64,000 nt of DNA from Mallotus nudiflorus (lineage: Eukaryota > Streptophyta > Magnoliopsida > Malpighiales > Euphorbiaceae), in the NCBI GenBank assembly GCA_947683625.1, contig CANTUR010000345.1, positions 124,001-188,000 of the forward strand. The letters are read 5' to 3'. Position numbers and translations under genes: made by a program. The notes under the pieces were generated by a model. That model was not told where the DNA came from. It did not search any database and was given only the letters and a program-made list of their open reading frames with translations. Shown here piece after piece: positions 48,008 through 61,050 of this stretch (its first letter is position 1; each line of letters begins with the position of its first letter).

Positions 48008-49808
48008 TGTCATACCTCAAATGTGACTGTCCCCGAAAAGGTCCAATGATGAAATGAATCCCCAAAAAGACTAGGGTTTGCTCATTTGTAACACCTCTAA
48101 AGTGTGCAACCTTAAAAAACTTAACTGACCCCACCAGTGTGCAAAATTGATCACTAAGCCATTAAGTTATGCTTAGACCTTATAAAATATGAATTATCAT
48201 AATAATGAGAGGATTATTTTGAGAAAACTCCTATCAGAATACATAGCTTATTGGGCTTGTATGCATTTCATTATACTAGGACCCAGCTTTGTGAAAAAAT
48301 GGAAATCAATTTTGACAAAATGGACTTCAGAAACACATTCGAAAGGCTCCAAAACCTCTGGATGTGGTCTTGATCCAACATAACTCGAGGATCAACACAT
48401 ATTTCTTAGAAGTGCATGTAAATTCCCCTAAGTGTCATATGCTAAAATCGAGGCCAAATTTGGCAAAATGGACTCCATAAATGCATTTGAAAGAAGGAAA
48501 AACCCTAGGAACCAACCCCATAATAGTGTGTGTAAAACTTAGGAAGTGTGCATGGAGCACCAAAGTGCGTATAAAGTGCACATGCCAAAGGCATGACCAT
48601 GTGCACTTAGTGTGGTTAGGCATAAAATCCTCGATATACGTGTGTAGCCACACCCCCACCACCTTATTCTACCTAATTTCCCTATAAATAAACCCATTTA
48701 CACCCCATTTTGGAGGGGGGGAGCAAGTGGAAGCACACACACCCACTTAAAAATCAATTCGATCGAAGGTGCTAGAAACCCCTTTCTAGATAGTTTTTGC
48801 TCTCTTATAGCCATTCTTTTAGGTTGTTAGATCCCTTTTCCACCAAAACAAGCCTCATCTTTGTCAAAGCACACTTTAAAGGTATAAAATCTAGCATCAC
48901 TCTACTGTCATTTTGAACCTCTCAACGAGGAAAGCTTAATAATCTCTCAAAACTAAAGCTTCAAAACCCACACAAGCTCAGTTGAGTCTGAGGACCACAT
49001 AATTATTTTAGCACATTTATTTTATTGCATTACATTTTATTTTACTATCGCCAGTATTTGGGAATACTGTCGTGCTTGTGTGATGAGGCTGGCAATCTTG
49101 CATGCTATGTGAATAATATATATTTTATTATGCTCATTTCACATTATCATTCTACATCCTTTATTTCTAAAATCATGAAATCATATTGTAAATACCAATA
49201 ATGTGAGAAGTTCATATCTAAGAATAAATTCATCATGCTCTCGATCTAGAGATGACCTCATGCATCCTTTATATTATTATCATACATAATCATAGCATAA
49301 ATAATCACTACAAGAATGCATGATCATCCTATTATTCATGAAATCAAGCAAACTGTGTGAATAGTCATGTTAATCTTACAGATTAGTAATATCCAAATTA
49401 GATTTACTTTTATGCAATATTTTCTTTTTCATATGTATTTTATCAAGAAAATGATGTAATAATTAAATTTTTAGCTTTATTATCTTCCACTATCTGATGC
49501 ACAGTGTAAATGCTATACAAACTGTCATTACTAAAACTAGGGTGTTGCGGTAGCTATACATCGAATATCGTATAATGAGAAATAGTCAAAAAGTAGATGC
49601 GATCCCTCAACCCAAAAATCTCTGCTGGGTGCAATACTCGCTAAGTGACCCAATGTTGTCCCTTTCTTTTCCTAATTTTCTAAAAATCAGGTGGCAACTT
49701 CACAAAATCAAAAGCATCTTATCCCCCCAAGACTAATCATTTGTCCCTATTTTGTAAAGTTGCCATGTCCCTCAGAAATGGAAAGACCCATATAGTGCCC
49801 TGAAAACA
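48008..49808 (+). repeat. Tat element 3' LTR, + strand copy
   Basis: Starts TGTCATACCTCAAATGTG after the purine tract and ends near CCCTGAAAACA (about 1,801 bp, TG...CA). It matches, inverted, a split copy at 62,356-63,187 plus 50,493-51,489, whose two parts sum to about 1,830 bp. Internally a ~143-bp unit marked by 'caaaatggact' is present twice (near 48,310 and 48,455). No coding capacity is supported. The 3' limit is approximate. Confidence 0.85.
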
Positions 49809-50356
49809 TACCACTATCCAAAAGCAAGAGAGGTCGCTCACACATATGTTAACCTATAGAAGCAGATTTTGTATATTTTATTTATTTATTTAGGAAAAAG
49901 ATGTACATAGGTGATTTGGAGCTAAAAGAAGAAGAAATAGAGCAAATAGAATTAAGCATGTCTTTTATAGCGATCACGGGTTATTCGATCCAAGGAGAAC
50001 TTTAAGTCGAGGCTCTACGTGATTGTAGGTCCGTAGTAACCTTTCCTTCTATCGCGAGTGTGGGATATGCACGAACATGACCCCCTTCATTTGTTGCCCC
50101 TCTATTATCATTTCAAGCATAAATTATACTGACATGTATGATTTTAAAGAGAAGATTTAGGGGAGCTAAAGGGAAGTCCTATAAGGAGGCTATAAAAGGA
50201 CAAGGACCACAATTTTGGAGGCGATCATCTTTGGAAACCTAACCATAACAACCAAGAAAAGAAAAAGGAGCAAGAAGAGAAAAAGAAGACCATCCATTAA
50301 AGACTTGAAGCTTCTTGATAAAATCTCTATCTCTATCATTTATTTACTACTTATTG
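49809..50356. other. Spacer between two inverted Tat LTRs
   Basis: No gene. A TATA-like 'ctataaaagg' lies near 50,190, followed by purine-rich DNA. This could be the U3/R part of the LTR whose other end is at 50,357 or an unrelated fragment. Confidence 0.4.
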
Positions 50357-50467
50357 TAACACCCCAATCATGATGGAACTAAACACTTCAAAATTCTAAA
50401 TATTACAAGAAAAACATATTCACAAATAACCAACTTTTAACATTTGATTAATAAGGGCTATGAGCAA
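50357..50467 (-). repeat. 110-bp LTR terminal fragment of the chromovirus family
   Basis: 'TGTAACACCCCAAT' on the plus strand, followed by a 'gaactaaacac...ttctaa...attaataagg' pattern, parallels 38,913-39,020 ('TGTAACACCCCAATTTAG', 'gaaactcaacac', 'attaataag'). It is therefore the terminal ~110 bp of the same LTR family, cut off where the Tat LTR begins. Confidence 0.65.
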
Positions 50468-50492
50468 CCAGTTGTGTGAGTTTTCAGTTTTT

Positions 50493-51489
50493 CAGTTTCA
50501 GGGAAAATCGATTCCGTAAGGGTCTTTCCATTTTATTTCTGAGGGACATGTTGGTCTTGGGAGGAATAAGACATTTTTTTATTTTGTGGAGTCACCACCC
50601 AATTTTTAGAAAATCAGAAAAAGAAAGGGACAACATTAGGTCACTCAGCTAGTATTACCCCAGTAGAGATTTTCGGGTTCAGGGGATCACATCTACTTTT
50701 TGACTATTTCTCATTATATGATATTTGATGTATAGCTAATGCAATACCCTAGTTTTAGTAATGACAATTTGTATACATTCACACAATACATCAGATAGTG
50801 GAAAATAATAAAGCTAAAGATAGGATTATTACATCACTTTCCTAATGAAATACATATGAAAAGGGAAAAAATATTGCAAAAAGGTAAATCTAATTTAGAT
50901 ATAATGAATCTACAAGGTTAGCATGACTATTCACATAGCTTGCTCAATCACATGAATAATGGGATAAGTAATGGACATTCGATCATTTGAAAGAGTAAGC
51001 TAAATGTAAATGATCATACATATTTATAGTGATTATTCAAGCTATGATGATATATAATGATAATATAAGGGATGCATAATGTCATCACTTGATCAAGAAC
51101 ATGGTGATTCTAGTCCTGGATATGAACTTTTCACATTATTGATATTTACAATGTGATTTCATGTTTTAGAACTAAAGGTTGTGGAATGACGATACGAAAT
51201 GAGCATAATAAAGCATAGATTATTCACATAGCATGCAAAATTACAAGTCTCATCATGCAAGCACAATAATATTCCAAAATGTTGGTGATAATAAAATAAA
51301 ATGCAATGCGATAAAATAAATGTGCTAAAATGATTGTGTGGTCCTCATATTCGATTGAGCTTGTGTGGTTTTAAATCTTTAGCTTTGAGAGATTATTAAG
51401 CTTTTCTCATCAAGAGGTTCAAAATGACAATAGAATAATGCTAGTTTTTATACCTTTGAAGTGTGCTTTAACAAAGATGAGGCTTGGTT
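50493..51489 (-). repeat. Tat LTR, minus-strand copy, inner (3') part
   Basis: Reverse complement of 48,845-49,808 in order: 'caagcctcatctttg', 'cattttgaacctct', 'aggaccacata', 'gacaatttgtat...catcagatagtgg', then the terminal 'ggaaagaccc'. It is interrupted at 51,489 by the Athila element and resumes at 62,356. The 3' limit is approximate. Confidence 0.85.
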
Positions 51490-52797
51490 TTTTATATAAT
51501 GCAAATATGCATATTTCTTTAGGGTATTTAAGGTTTAATTTTATTTGATTTTTGTTATGTTTGTGGTGTTTATTTGGTTATGAATGTGTTATTTTTACTT
51601 CTTTTGTACTTATGGTTGATTATGTGTGTTTTATATATGTTCTTAGGCTCAAATCATGCATGGAAAGGACTTGGAATTTCTTAGAATGAAGTGTGATGCA
51701 TATGAACTCAAATTGGAGACCTAATGAAGAGGCATGAGTTGTCACAATGGAACTACTCATGATAAGAGCTTGCTTTGCCGAGTCGACACCAATATACCCT
51801 TTTGTCGCATCCTTTCATTCTTACATCCTTTCAAAGGGACATGAATTGCACCCTTAAGAAATCTATAAATACATGAGTTTGGCTTTATTTTAAGGGAGAG
51901 GATTAATTATAATTATTATTACTTAGTTTTTATTTTAGAGATCATTATAAAAGTTCTAGTTTTGTTAAGACAACTTCGAAGAAGACATAGCCAAGAAGGA
52001 AGAGAAGATCATTCTACATCAAACAAATTTCTAGAAGACATAGTAAAGGGTTTTATTCACTTAATTTTCTCTTTATCCTTTTTTCTATGTTGTATTTGAT
52101 TATCTCTTATTGTTATTTAATCATGTATCTCGGTTAAGTGTTTGTATAATAATTACAATAATGAATTAAATTAAGAACTACATTTTTATCTTACATTATT
52201 TATGATGTAATTTCAATTAGTACAAAGATGTATTATGTATGTTTGATCATCATATGCAACTTGTTAATTAGTTATTCACTATAAGAATTAGAATAATTTG
52301 GTGGATAAATGATTGAAATTACTTAAGGATAGGAATATTACTTAGAGACAAGACATTCACCTTAAGGGAATAAGAATTAGTATGACATTTAATGATTTTA
52401 TTTTATCTTTGCAATAACATGAGAATACTTATAGACTATAGGAGGGAATACCCTTGATTGACAATGAGAATTGCTTTTGAGGAATATTGACTAATTTCCA
52501 ATCAATACATATTATTATATGATCATTTACTTCCAAGGTTCTTAATTAATTTAGAATTGTAACTCTCATATATATATTGTTTTTAAATTATTATATTCAA
52601 TTTAATTAGACACTTAATGAATTGATAACCTTAAAGTTAATTAGCATAAATTAATAGCATTTTAGTACTATTTTACTTATCCATCTGAGTATCTATTTGA
52701 TTAATACATAATTTACTCCAAATTCTTGAGTGTTTGACACCTTACTTTCTCTATACTAAGTCTTAGAGACTAAGGTAATACAATTTGATTCGCTTCA
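51490..52797 (+). repeat. Athila 5' LTR
   Basis: Begins 'ttttatataatgcaaatatg' and ends '...attcgcttca'. The same start and end text bound the 3' LTR. The start lacks the usual TG, so either the first bases have mutated or the boundary is off by a few bases. Confidence 0.88.
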
Positions 52798-52802
52798 AAT
52801 TT

Positions 52803-52820
52803 TGGCACCATTGCCAAGGA
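52803..52820 (+). promoter_or_regulatory. Athila primer-binding site
   Basis: TGGCACCATTGCCAAGGA lies a few bases after the LTR and resembles the tRNA-Asp complement (TGGCGCCGTTGCCGGGGA) used by Athila elements, with four differences. Confidence 0.82.
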
Positions 52821-52932
52821 ATTTGTTTAGTAATTTTTAATAACTTAGGGTAGAGAAAGGTTGTTTTAGGCCTTATATTTATTTTTATAGTTTCATTTGT
52901 TTGATTGTGATTTTACTTTTTTTTTTTTCAAG

Positions 52933-54500
52933 ATGCTTACTAAAAGTACTAGTGATAATACTTTGTACTTTGATCCTAAAGTTGATTTAACAATACATGC
53001 TTTATGTAGGGAGCAAAGATATAGAAGAGTGAACTAATAAAATTTTGACACTATGGCCAAACTAGAGAGAAGAACGTTAGGTGCTTTTGCTATGCCCAAT
53101 ATTTCGGGAGGCTTCAGGGGGATTGTTGCCCTAACCATTGCTAATAACAATTTTGAAATTAAGCCAAGTATCATCCAAATAGTGCAGAATAATCAAATTG
53201 GAGGTCTATAAGGAGAGGATCCATATGCACACATATTGACTTTTCTTAATATATGTGCAACATTTAAGATCAATGGTATGACCGATGATACAATAAGGCT
53301 TAGGCTTCTCCCATTTTCAGTCAAGGAGAAAGCACAAATATGGCTTGCTAGTTTGCCTAGTGAATTAATCATAACATGGGACCAATTGAATCAAGCATTT
53401 TTGCATAAATATTTTCCACCATATAAGATAGCTAAATTTTGCAATGAGATTACAACTTTCAAACAAAATGGAAGTGAGACAATCTATTCAGTTTGAGAGA
53501 GATTCAAAGAGCTTCAAAGTAAATGTCCACATCATGGCTTATCGGATTGGATGATCCCTTAAATTGTCTATAATGGGTTGATATATGAGAATAGAAATAT
53601 TGTAAATGCAGCCTCTAGTGGGAAATGGATGGATAAGATGACTAAGGAAGCTCTTACTTTGCTCAAAGAACTTGCATCTCAAGGATACATGGGTGATGAG
53701 ACAACAATAGTAAAGGCAAAAGGAGTTTTGGAGCTTGATACCATTAATTTGTTGAATGCAAAGGTAGATGCTCTCATAAAAATGGTGAGTAAATATCAAA
53801 TCAACTCTTTAAAGTACCAATATTGCTTGTGAATTGTGTGGAGGATCCCATTCATATTCTTACTATATTATGAGTTCTAATGAAGATGTGACCTAGATAT
53901 AAAGAGCCTTCAACCAAAGGATAGGGTTAAACTCAAATTATTATAAGCCACAATGGAGGAACATCCAGGATTTTCATAGTCAAATAAAAATTCATAATTG
54001 AACCCTCCATTTAAGCCAAACACTAAACCTCAAAACCCATAAAGATTTCCCATGAAATAATAAACTTTTAACCATACCCAACCCAAAGCCAACCTTGAAA
54101 ATCTTATGGAACAATTTTTCAACCAACAAATAACCATCAGCAAATAAAGTAAAGAGCAATTTAAGCAACTTCATTCCAAACTTGAAAAAATTGTTATTTG
54201 TAATGTATCCTTAAAACTCAAATTGCTCAACAAGCCTCCTCTTCCAACACCAAACCCTTAGGAAAGCTTCCTAGCCAACTAAAGTTTGCGCTAAAAGAGA
54301 CTTGTCAGGCAATTACTTTAAGGAGTGGAAAGGAGGTTGAAAATGATGTTAATAAAAATAAGAGAATGGTTAATGATGAAGTAGTAGGAATTGAAGCTAG
54401 TAAGGGAAGTGATGAGGTGGATGTCAATAGCAAGAATGATGTTGAAGGTGTAAAGAAGGGTAAAAGGATGGTGCCAACTCACCCAGAGATGATGAACTAA
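52933..54500 (+). pseudogene. Athila gag remnant
   Basis: ATG at 52,933 starts a Gag-like frame: ALCREQRYRR near 52,995; FEIKPSIIQIVQNNQ near 53,153; then 53,236-53,496 with FLNICATFKINGMTDDTIRL, ITWDQLNQAFLHKYFPPYK and ERFKELQSKCPHHGL (across a stop); and 53,578-53,832. The second half of Gag and any zinc knuckle are not clear. Stops replace expected codons near 53,035, 53,210 and 53,495. Confidence 0.88.
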
Positions 54501-57500
54501 AGGTAGATCTTAAAGCATTACCTTTCCCTCAAAGGATCATAAGGTGTAACTTAGATAAGCAGTTTAGCAAATTCCTTAACTATATTAAGGAAATCACTAT
54601 TACCATACCATTTATGGATGCCATTAGAGATATGCTATCATGGGGTATGTTTTTAAAAGATATGGTCAGTTATAAGAATAAGTTTAAAGATTATTGTTTA
54701 GTATCCCTGGTTGAAGAATCCAAAGCTATGTACTCCAAATCTCCACTAAAACTTGGAGATCCATGTTGTTTTATGGTTCCTCGTTTTATTGATGGTACTT
54801 CTTTTAGTAAAGCTTTGTGTGATATTGGATCTAGTGTTAGCCTTATACCCTACTCCATTTAGAAGAGGCTTGACTTAGGAGAACCCAAACCTACAATGAT
54901 GTGTCTTTCTATGGTAGACAAATCCATCACCTATCCACTAGGCATTCTTGAAAATGTGCCAACTAAGGTGGGGAAGTTAGTAATACCAGCTAATTTTATT
55001 TTTTTGGAAATGGAAAAAGACCTTAAGATCCCAATTTTTTTTTGGTAATGGCCAGTGCAATTATAGATATGAAAGGAGGCATGATTACATTAGAAGTGAA
55101 TAATGAGTGTTTGGAGTTTGATGTATTCAAGATAATGAAATCTATGCCAGTGGAAGTAGTGAGTAGAATCGATTCCCTTGATTTTTTTTTTATGAATGTG
55201 TTGACAAGGTAATCCATAGATGTTTAAAGTAAGATCCGATTGAGCCATAAATGGACCATGAGACTAGTGATAAACTTTTGGAGGTAACCTCATACCTACC
55301 TTCCCATAGGATTTCAAGAATTAAACCCCTAAGAAAGGATGATGATCTAAAGGTTACTACACCAAATGAAAAAGTAAATCTAGAGCTCAAGTCTTTACCA
55401 TCCAATTTAATATATGCATTTCTTGACTCTAATACTGATTTCCCTTTTATTATAAATTCATCTTTTCCTAATATTGATGTTAATGCCTTATATGATGTAT
55501 TGCTTAGTCATAATAATGCCCTTGGTTATTCTATTAATGATCTAAAGGGCATTAATACAAAATTGTGTATACATAGAATCCTCTTAGAGGATAATGCCAA
55601 GCCTTCCATTAAAGGTCAAAGGTGATTAAATCCTACTCTCAAGGAAGTGGTGAGAAAGGTGGTAATTAAGTTGCTTGATAATGGAATCATATATTCCATT
55701 AGTGATCATAATTGGGTGAGCCTCGTTCAAGTTATTCCAAAGAAGGGAGGCTTAATAGTTGTTAGGAATTAATCCAATGATTTGATACCCACAAGAACTA
55801 TCACGGGATGACGTATGTGTATCGATTATAGGAAATTGAATAAAGCAACTAGAAAATATCATTTTCCATTGCCTTTTATTGACCAAGTTCTTGAGAGATT
55901 AGCTAACTTTTCATATTTTTGTTACTTAAATGGACTTAATGGTTTTTGCCAAATTCCTATTCACCTCGAGGACCAAGCTAAAACTACTTTTACATGCCCA
56001 TACAATACTTTTGCTTTTAGGCGTATGCCTTTAGGTTTATGCAATGCACCTGCAACTTTAGATCCATGTTTTCCATATTTGGTGATTTACTAGATCATTA
56101 TGTAGAGGTTTTTATGGATAATTTTAGTGTTTTTGGATCTAACTTTGCAAATTGTCTATAAAATCTTTCCAAAGTTCTTGACAGGTGTAAAGAGCATGGA
56201 TTGGTATTGAATTAGAAAAAATGTCACTTCATGGCACAAGAAGGAATTGTGCTTGGCCACTTAATATCAAAGAGAGGTGTTGAAGTTGACAAGGAAAAAA
56301 TAGAAGTGATTGCTAAGTTTTTATTGAAAATTTATCAAAGATTTTTCCAAGATTGCAAAGCCCTTATGCAAACTACTTGCTAAAGATGCTATGTTTGAGT
56401 TTGATAAGGCATGTATTGATGCATTTGAGGCTTTAAAGGAGGCTTTTATTTTAGTACCAGTTTTGCAACCACCTAATTGGGGCAACCATTTGAAATTATG
56501 TGTGATGCTAGTAATTTTGCGTTGGGAGCTGTTCTTGGTCAAAGGAAGGAAGGAAAGCCTTATGTGATTTACTATGCTAACAAACTACTTAATGATACTC
56601 AAATCAACTACACCACTATGGAGAAGGAGTTTCTTGCTATTATTTATGCATTTGACAAGTTTAGAGCGTATCTTGTGGGGCAGAAGGTGATTGTATATTC
56701 AAACCATGTTGTTCTTAAGTACCTCTTAAGTAAGAAGCATGCAAACCCAGGCTATTATGGTGGATTTTAATGCTTCAAGAGTTTGATTGGGAAGTGAGAG
56801 ATAATAAAGGAAGTGAAAACCTCATTGTAGATCATCTATCAAGACTAAACTAGGAAGGGTTAAAGGAATATGATGATGGTGTACCTATTAATAAGACATT
56901 TCATGGTGAACATCTCCTGAGTGTGGCATTAAAGGAATTTCCATGGTTTGTAGATATTGCCAACTATCTTGTGAGTGGTGTTCTTCCTTATGGAATGGAT
57001 TATAGACAATAGAAGAAATTCTTACATGATAGCAAATTCTACTATTGGGAGGAGCCATTGCTTTACAAGAGATGTGCATATGGTTTAATTCAAAGATGCA
57101 TTCCTCAAGATGAAGCCCAAGATATTTTGAAACATTACCATTCCTTGGATGTTGAAGGACATTATGGTGCAACAAAAATGACATTTAAGGTACTATAATA
57201 TGGTTTTTAGTGGCCAACTTTATTTAAAGATGCTAAAGAGTTTGTTCTTACATGTGATAGATGTTAAAGAATGGGCAACATATCCAGGAAACATGAGATG
57301 CCTTTGAAAGGAAACTTGAAGTTAAGCTTTTTAATGTTTGGGGAATAGACTTAATGGGTCCATTTCCTAGTTCCTTAAGCTATAAGTATATTTTGGTTAT
57401 GGTTGATTATGTTTCTAAATAGGTTGAAGCAATGCCAACCATTACTAATTATGCTAAAGTGGTCAAGAAGATGCTCAAGAAAGTAATCTTTTCGAGGTTT

Positions 57501-58222
57501 GGTACTCCTAGAACACTAATTAGTGATGGAGGTTCACATTTCTATAATCATGTGATAGAGGCTCTTTTGAAAAAGTATGGGGTAACACACAAGATAGCTA
57601 CTCCATATCACCCACAGACAAGTGGACAAGTTGAGGTATGTAATAGAGAGATTAAATGGATTCTTAAGAAAATCGTATCTTCTTCAAGAAAGGATTGGGC
57701 ATTAAAGTTAGATGATGCTTTATGTGCATATAGGATAACCTTTAAAACTCTAATAGGCCTTCCTCCTTACTAAGTGATTTATGGGAAATCTTGTCATTTA
57801 CTCGTTGAGTTGGAGCATAAGGCATATTGGGCAACAAGGTTATTGAATTTTGACTTAATGAAGGCCGATAGAAAAAGATTACTTCAACTTAATGAATTAA
57901 ATGAATTGAGAATGAATGCTTACAAAAATGTCAGGTTGTATAAGGATCGCACCAAGTTGTGGCATGAGAAGCATTTATCTAAGAAAGAATTTCATAAAGG
58001 AGAGCTTGTTCTCCTTTATAATTCAGGACTTAAGCTATTTTCAGGAAAGTTAAAGTCATGATGGTTGGGACCTTTCACAGTTATTAAAATTGATTCTCAT
58101 GGAGCAATCAATATTTCTAATGAAAAAGGGGAAGTATTCAAGGTTAATGGACATCATCTCAAGCCTTACTTGATCAATGAAGTAATTGCTCCAAGCCGGT
58201 ATATCTCTTTACCTACACATTA
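54500..58222 (+). pseudogene. Athila pol remnant: protease, RT, RNase H, integrase
   Basis: Protease near 54,755-54,860 (CCFMVPRFIDG, KALCDIGSSVSLIPYSI, an Asp-x-Gly-Ser active-site style). RT from about 55,600: MCIDYRKLNKATRKYHFPLP at 55,815, FCQIPIHLEDQAKTTFTCPY near 55,945, and the catalytic box near 56,110 reads FMDN instead of FMDD, so the second aspartate is lost. RNase H at 56,477-56,770 (CDASNFALGAVLGQRK) with a frame change near 56,750. Integrase: zinc-binding region about 57,120-57,270, catalytic region 57,340-57,780 (GIDLMGPFP, SDGGSHFYN, HPQTSGQVEVCNREIK), C-terminal part to 58,222. Stops in every domain. Not functional. Confidence 0.9.
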
Positions 58223-58509
58223 ATTAAATCAAGGTAAGGTCAAACTATAAACCTTTAAAATTTAGCAAGGTAATGCTTACAAATTTTTATTTTCATTTTA
58301 TATCATTTTATTTTAGTTATCCTTCATTAATCCATATTTCTACACTTAGTATCTTTATTTCTAGTTTACATTTGATTTTTGATTAGTTTCTTATTATATG
58401 CTTATATATACATTTAGTATTCCTCATTTATTTATGAAAGTATGTGTTTATGTATTCATCTTTATGTGTATTATGGCTAACCTGATTACAATTTTTCACC
58501 CCTATTCCG

Positions 58510-59930
58510 TCATGAGTCATGACGATTGTAATGACTCATAACAAAGCCCTTTCGTCATTCACTTCTTCATCTTATCACTCTTTCATTTCCTCTACATCTC
58601 TATATCCCTTCCTCTCATTCATTACCATCTATCATAACTATCTTTCTTCATTCTCTACACATTCTTACACTTCTAATTTCCATCAAGTTAGGCACTTGAA
58701 ATGGGCAAGACATGAGGTGCATCTTCTAAAAGACCCCATGTTGAAGAACAACATTAAAAAAGGAAGATTTGTCACAAACTTATGAGACTAAGTTTCCTAT
58801 CCTATCACAAGAAGAAGGTGATAAATTTACCAACATCAAGTTTAGAGAAATTGTAGGTTATAAGTATATTCCTAACTCCCTTCTTAATGTTGTGGGTATG
58901 CATGACTCTTTTATTCAAATGCTAACAACATATGGGTTAAAAAAGTTTTTTTCTATGAATGAGAATACTTATGTTGATTTAATCATTAAATTTTACACCA
59001 CTCTAGATGTGAACCCAAGCAATACATAAATTCTGGAATTTTGCATGTTAGACGACAAACATCAACTCACTTATTCATTCATGCAATGTGCCTCTGGCTT
59101 TAAAAAGGATGGCTTTCATGAACCCCCCCCCCCTTCCATCATTTAAATTGAATGAATTTTAGACGTTCTTGATAGATTCACAATCCCCATTTCAACCTAA
59201 GAAAGGCAAGGCTATATTCATTATGGATTTGAACTATTAGGTGTTGCATAAAGTTCTTACATGTGTCATTTTCATAAATCTAAATTCAATCAAGTCTCTG
59301 AACAAGAATTGATTTTAATATGGTATATTCATAATAAAAAACAAGTATGTTGGACTTATTGGATTTTTAATCAATTATTGGCTTGTGCTCTATGAAAAGA
59401 TGCTCTACTTACCCATGGACATGTTATTACTATTATTGCAAAGGTTTTGAATGTTAATCTTGATGATTTCACTCATGTAGTTGAGTGTTTATACTTTACT
59501 AAGCAAGCCTTTATGAGAGGTGAAGTTGTCGATACTTCATTTTGCTTGGTTCAAGTGAGGAAACATTCTTGTTGGTGTGGGATAGCATGCCGACCATAAG
59601 TTAATGAATCCCAATTAATGGATGAGGAAGAGGATCCATAGGAATCTCCTATGCCTACACCATTTGCTAATCTGCCTTCACTACCCTATCCTATGTAAGG
59701 TGAATCTGGTGGTTCTTTAAGTGCCAAGCCCACTATTTAGAATCAATATTTGGATACACAACTTATAATGCATCATCAATTAAATGCAATGGAGGCTAGA
59801 AATCTACAACTTGATCGTAGGCAGTGCAAAATGGAATACAAATTGAACCAATTCTTTGCACAATCTGGATATCACATTGAGTCTCCACAACCTACCTCGA
59901 CTGATGATTAGGAGAGTACTACTTTCCTTT
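58510..59930 (+). pseudogene. Athila env-like / third ORF remnant
   Basis: Downstream of integrase, in the position of the Athila 'env-like' ORF, several plus-strand frames can be read: 58,519-58,785, 58,769-59,029 (KFREIVGYKYIPNSLLNVVG...), then pieces to about 59,930 (near 59,430, HVITIIAKVLNVNLDDFTHV). The content agrees in style with the third ORF of Athila elements but is not diagnostic. No signal peptide or convincing transmembrane segment remains. A C11-12 run at about 59,123-59,134 causes frame loss. Confidence 0.55.
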
Positions 59931-61039
59931 CCTTACTCTATTATTATCATATTGAGGACAATGTGTATTTCTAAGCGTGGGGGAAGGGATATTATTAGTA
60001 TATATTAGGGATATTATTAGTAGATATTATTTTATATTCGTGTTAGCATTTTATTTATGCTATTTGTGTGTTTATGCTACATTTTACTATTTTGCATTAT
60101 CTTGTCATTCATTCTTCTCCTATATTTAATAATTAGTTATCTTATAAGTCTTGTTGATTTTGATTGAGGTTAAGTTTTTATGTTGATAATTAGCTTTTTA
60201 TGCTCAACTAATAGAAGTTTAAAGTTTCATTTAGTATAAGTTATAAGTTATTATTTTTATCTCTATTTATTATTTCTAAAAAAAATGCTTTAGTTAACTT
60301 GCTAACTATGCTTAAGGCTAAGGTGGTAAGGATTCAAGCTTAGGTTTTCTTAGAGATTTGAGTAGCCTTAGGGAAACTATAGCCATAATACACATGGAAC
60401 TCACTTTTCAATAATGGATGAGGACTAAAAAAAGAAAAAGAAAAAAAGAAGAAAACAAATAAATAAATAATTCTTGTGAAGTGATGTGTTTTAAATAAGT
60501 TATGTATAATTGAGTATGCTCTTTAGTTACATTCATTTAGAAAGGAATGTGTAACGACACAAGTAGATTTGTTTTGAGTAAGTTATGTGTAATTGAGTAT
60601 GCTCCTTAGTTACATTCATTAAGAAAGAATACATCTAAAAGATATATTTATAAATAAAAATGTCTAAAAATGCCATGAGAAAAGTGAGTTGATGTGTGTG
60701 CTTAATATTGTCTCAAGATTGCTTTTGCTTTTACAAACCTTAAGTTTGAAGAATGACTATTTTGGATAAGTAGCTTGGTTAGAACTTTGACTTTGCATTC
60801 TTGATTTTATTCTTAGTAAATTGAGATAAATTGGTAAATTTATTACTTATACTATGAAGTTTGTTTGTTTTATTATTGTTTAGCATTGAAAGTTTAATTA
60901 TTAAACCATCCTTTTCTAACCTCTCTCATAATTAAAATGACTTAATAAGGTAAATACATTTGTTTTGGAGGAGATGAAAATTGTGTTAACTTCTCCATAT
61001 TGGATCATTATTTCTTGCTTGAGGGCAAGCAAGGTTTAA
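59931..61039 (+). other. Athila 3' untranslated region
   Basis: Non-coding. Contains a purine-rich 'aaaaaaagaaaaagaaaa' stretch near 60,430-60,470 and an imperfect 83-bp duplication: 'taagttatgtataattgagt' at 60,496 and its variant at 60,579. The polypurine-like 'gtgtgagggag' at 61,040-61,050 precedes the 3' LTR. Confidence 0.7.
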
Positions 61040-61050
61040 GTGTGAGGGAG

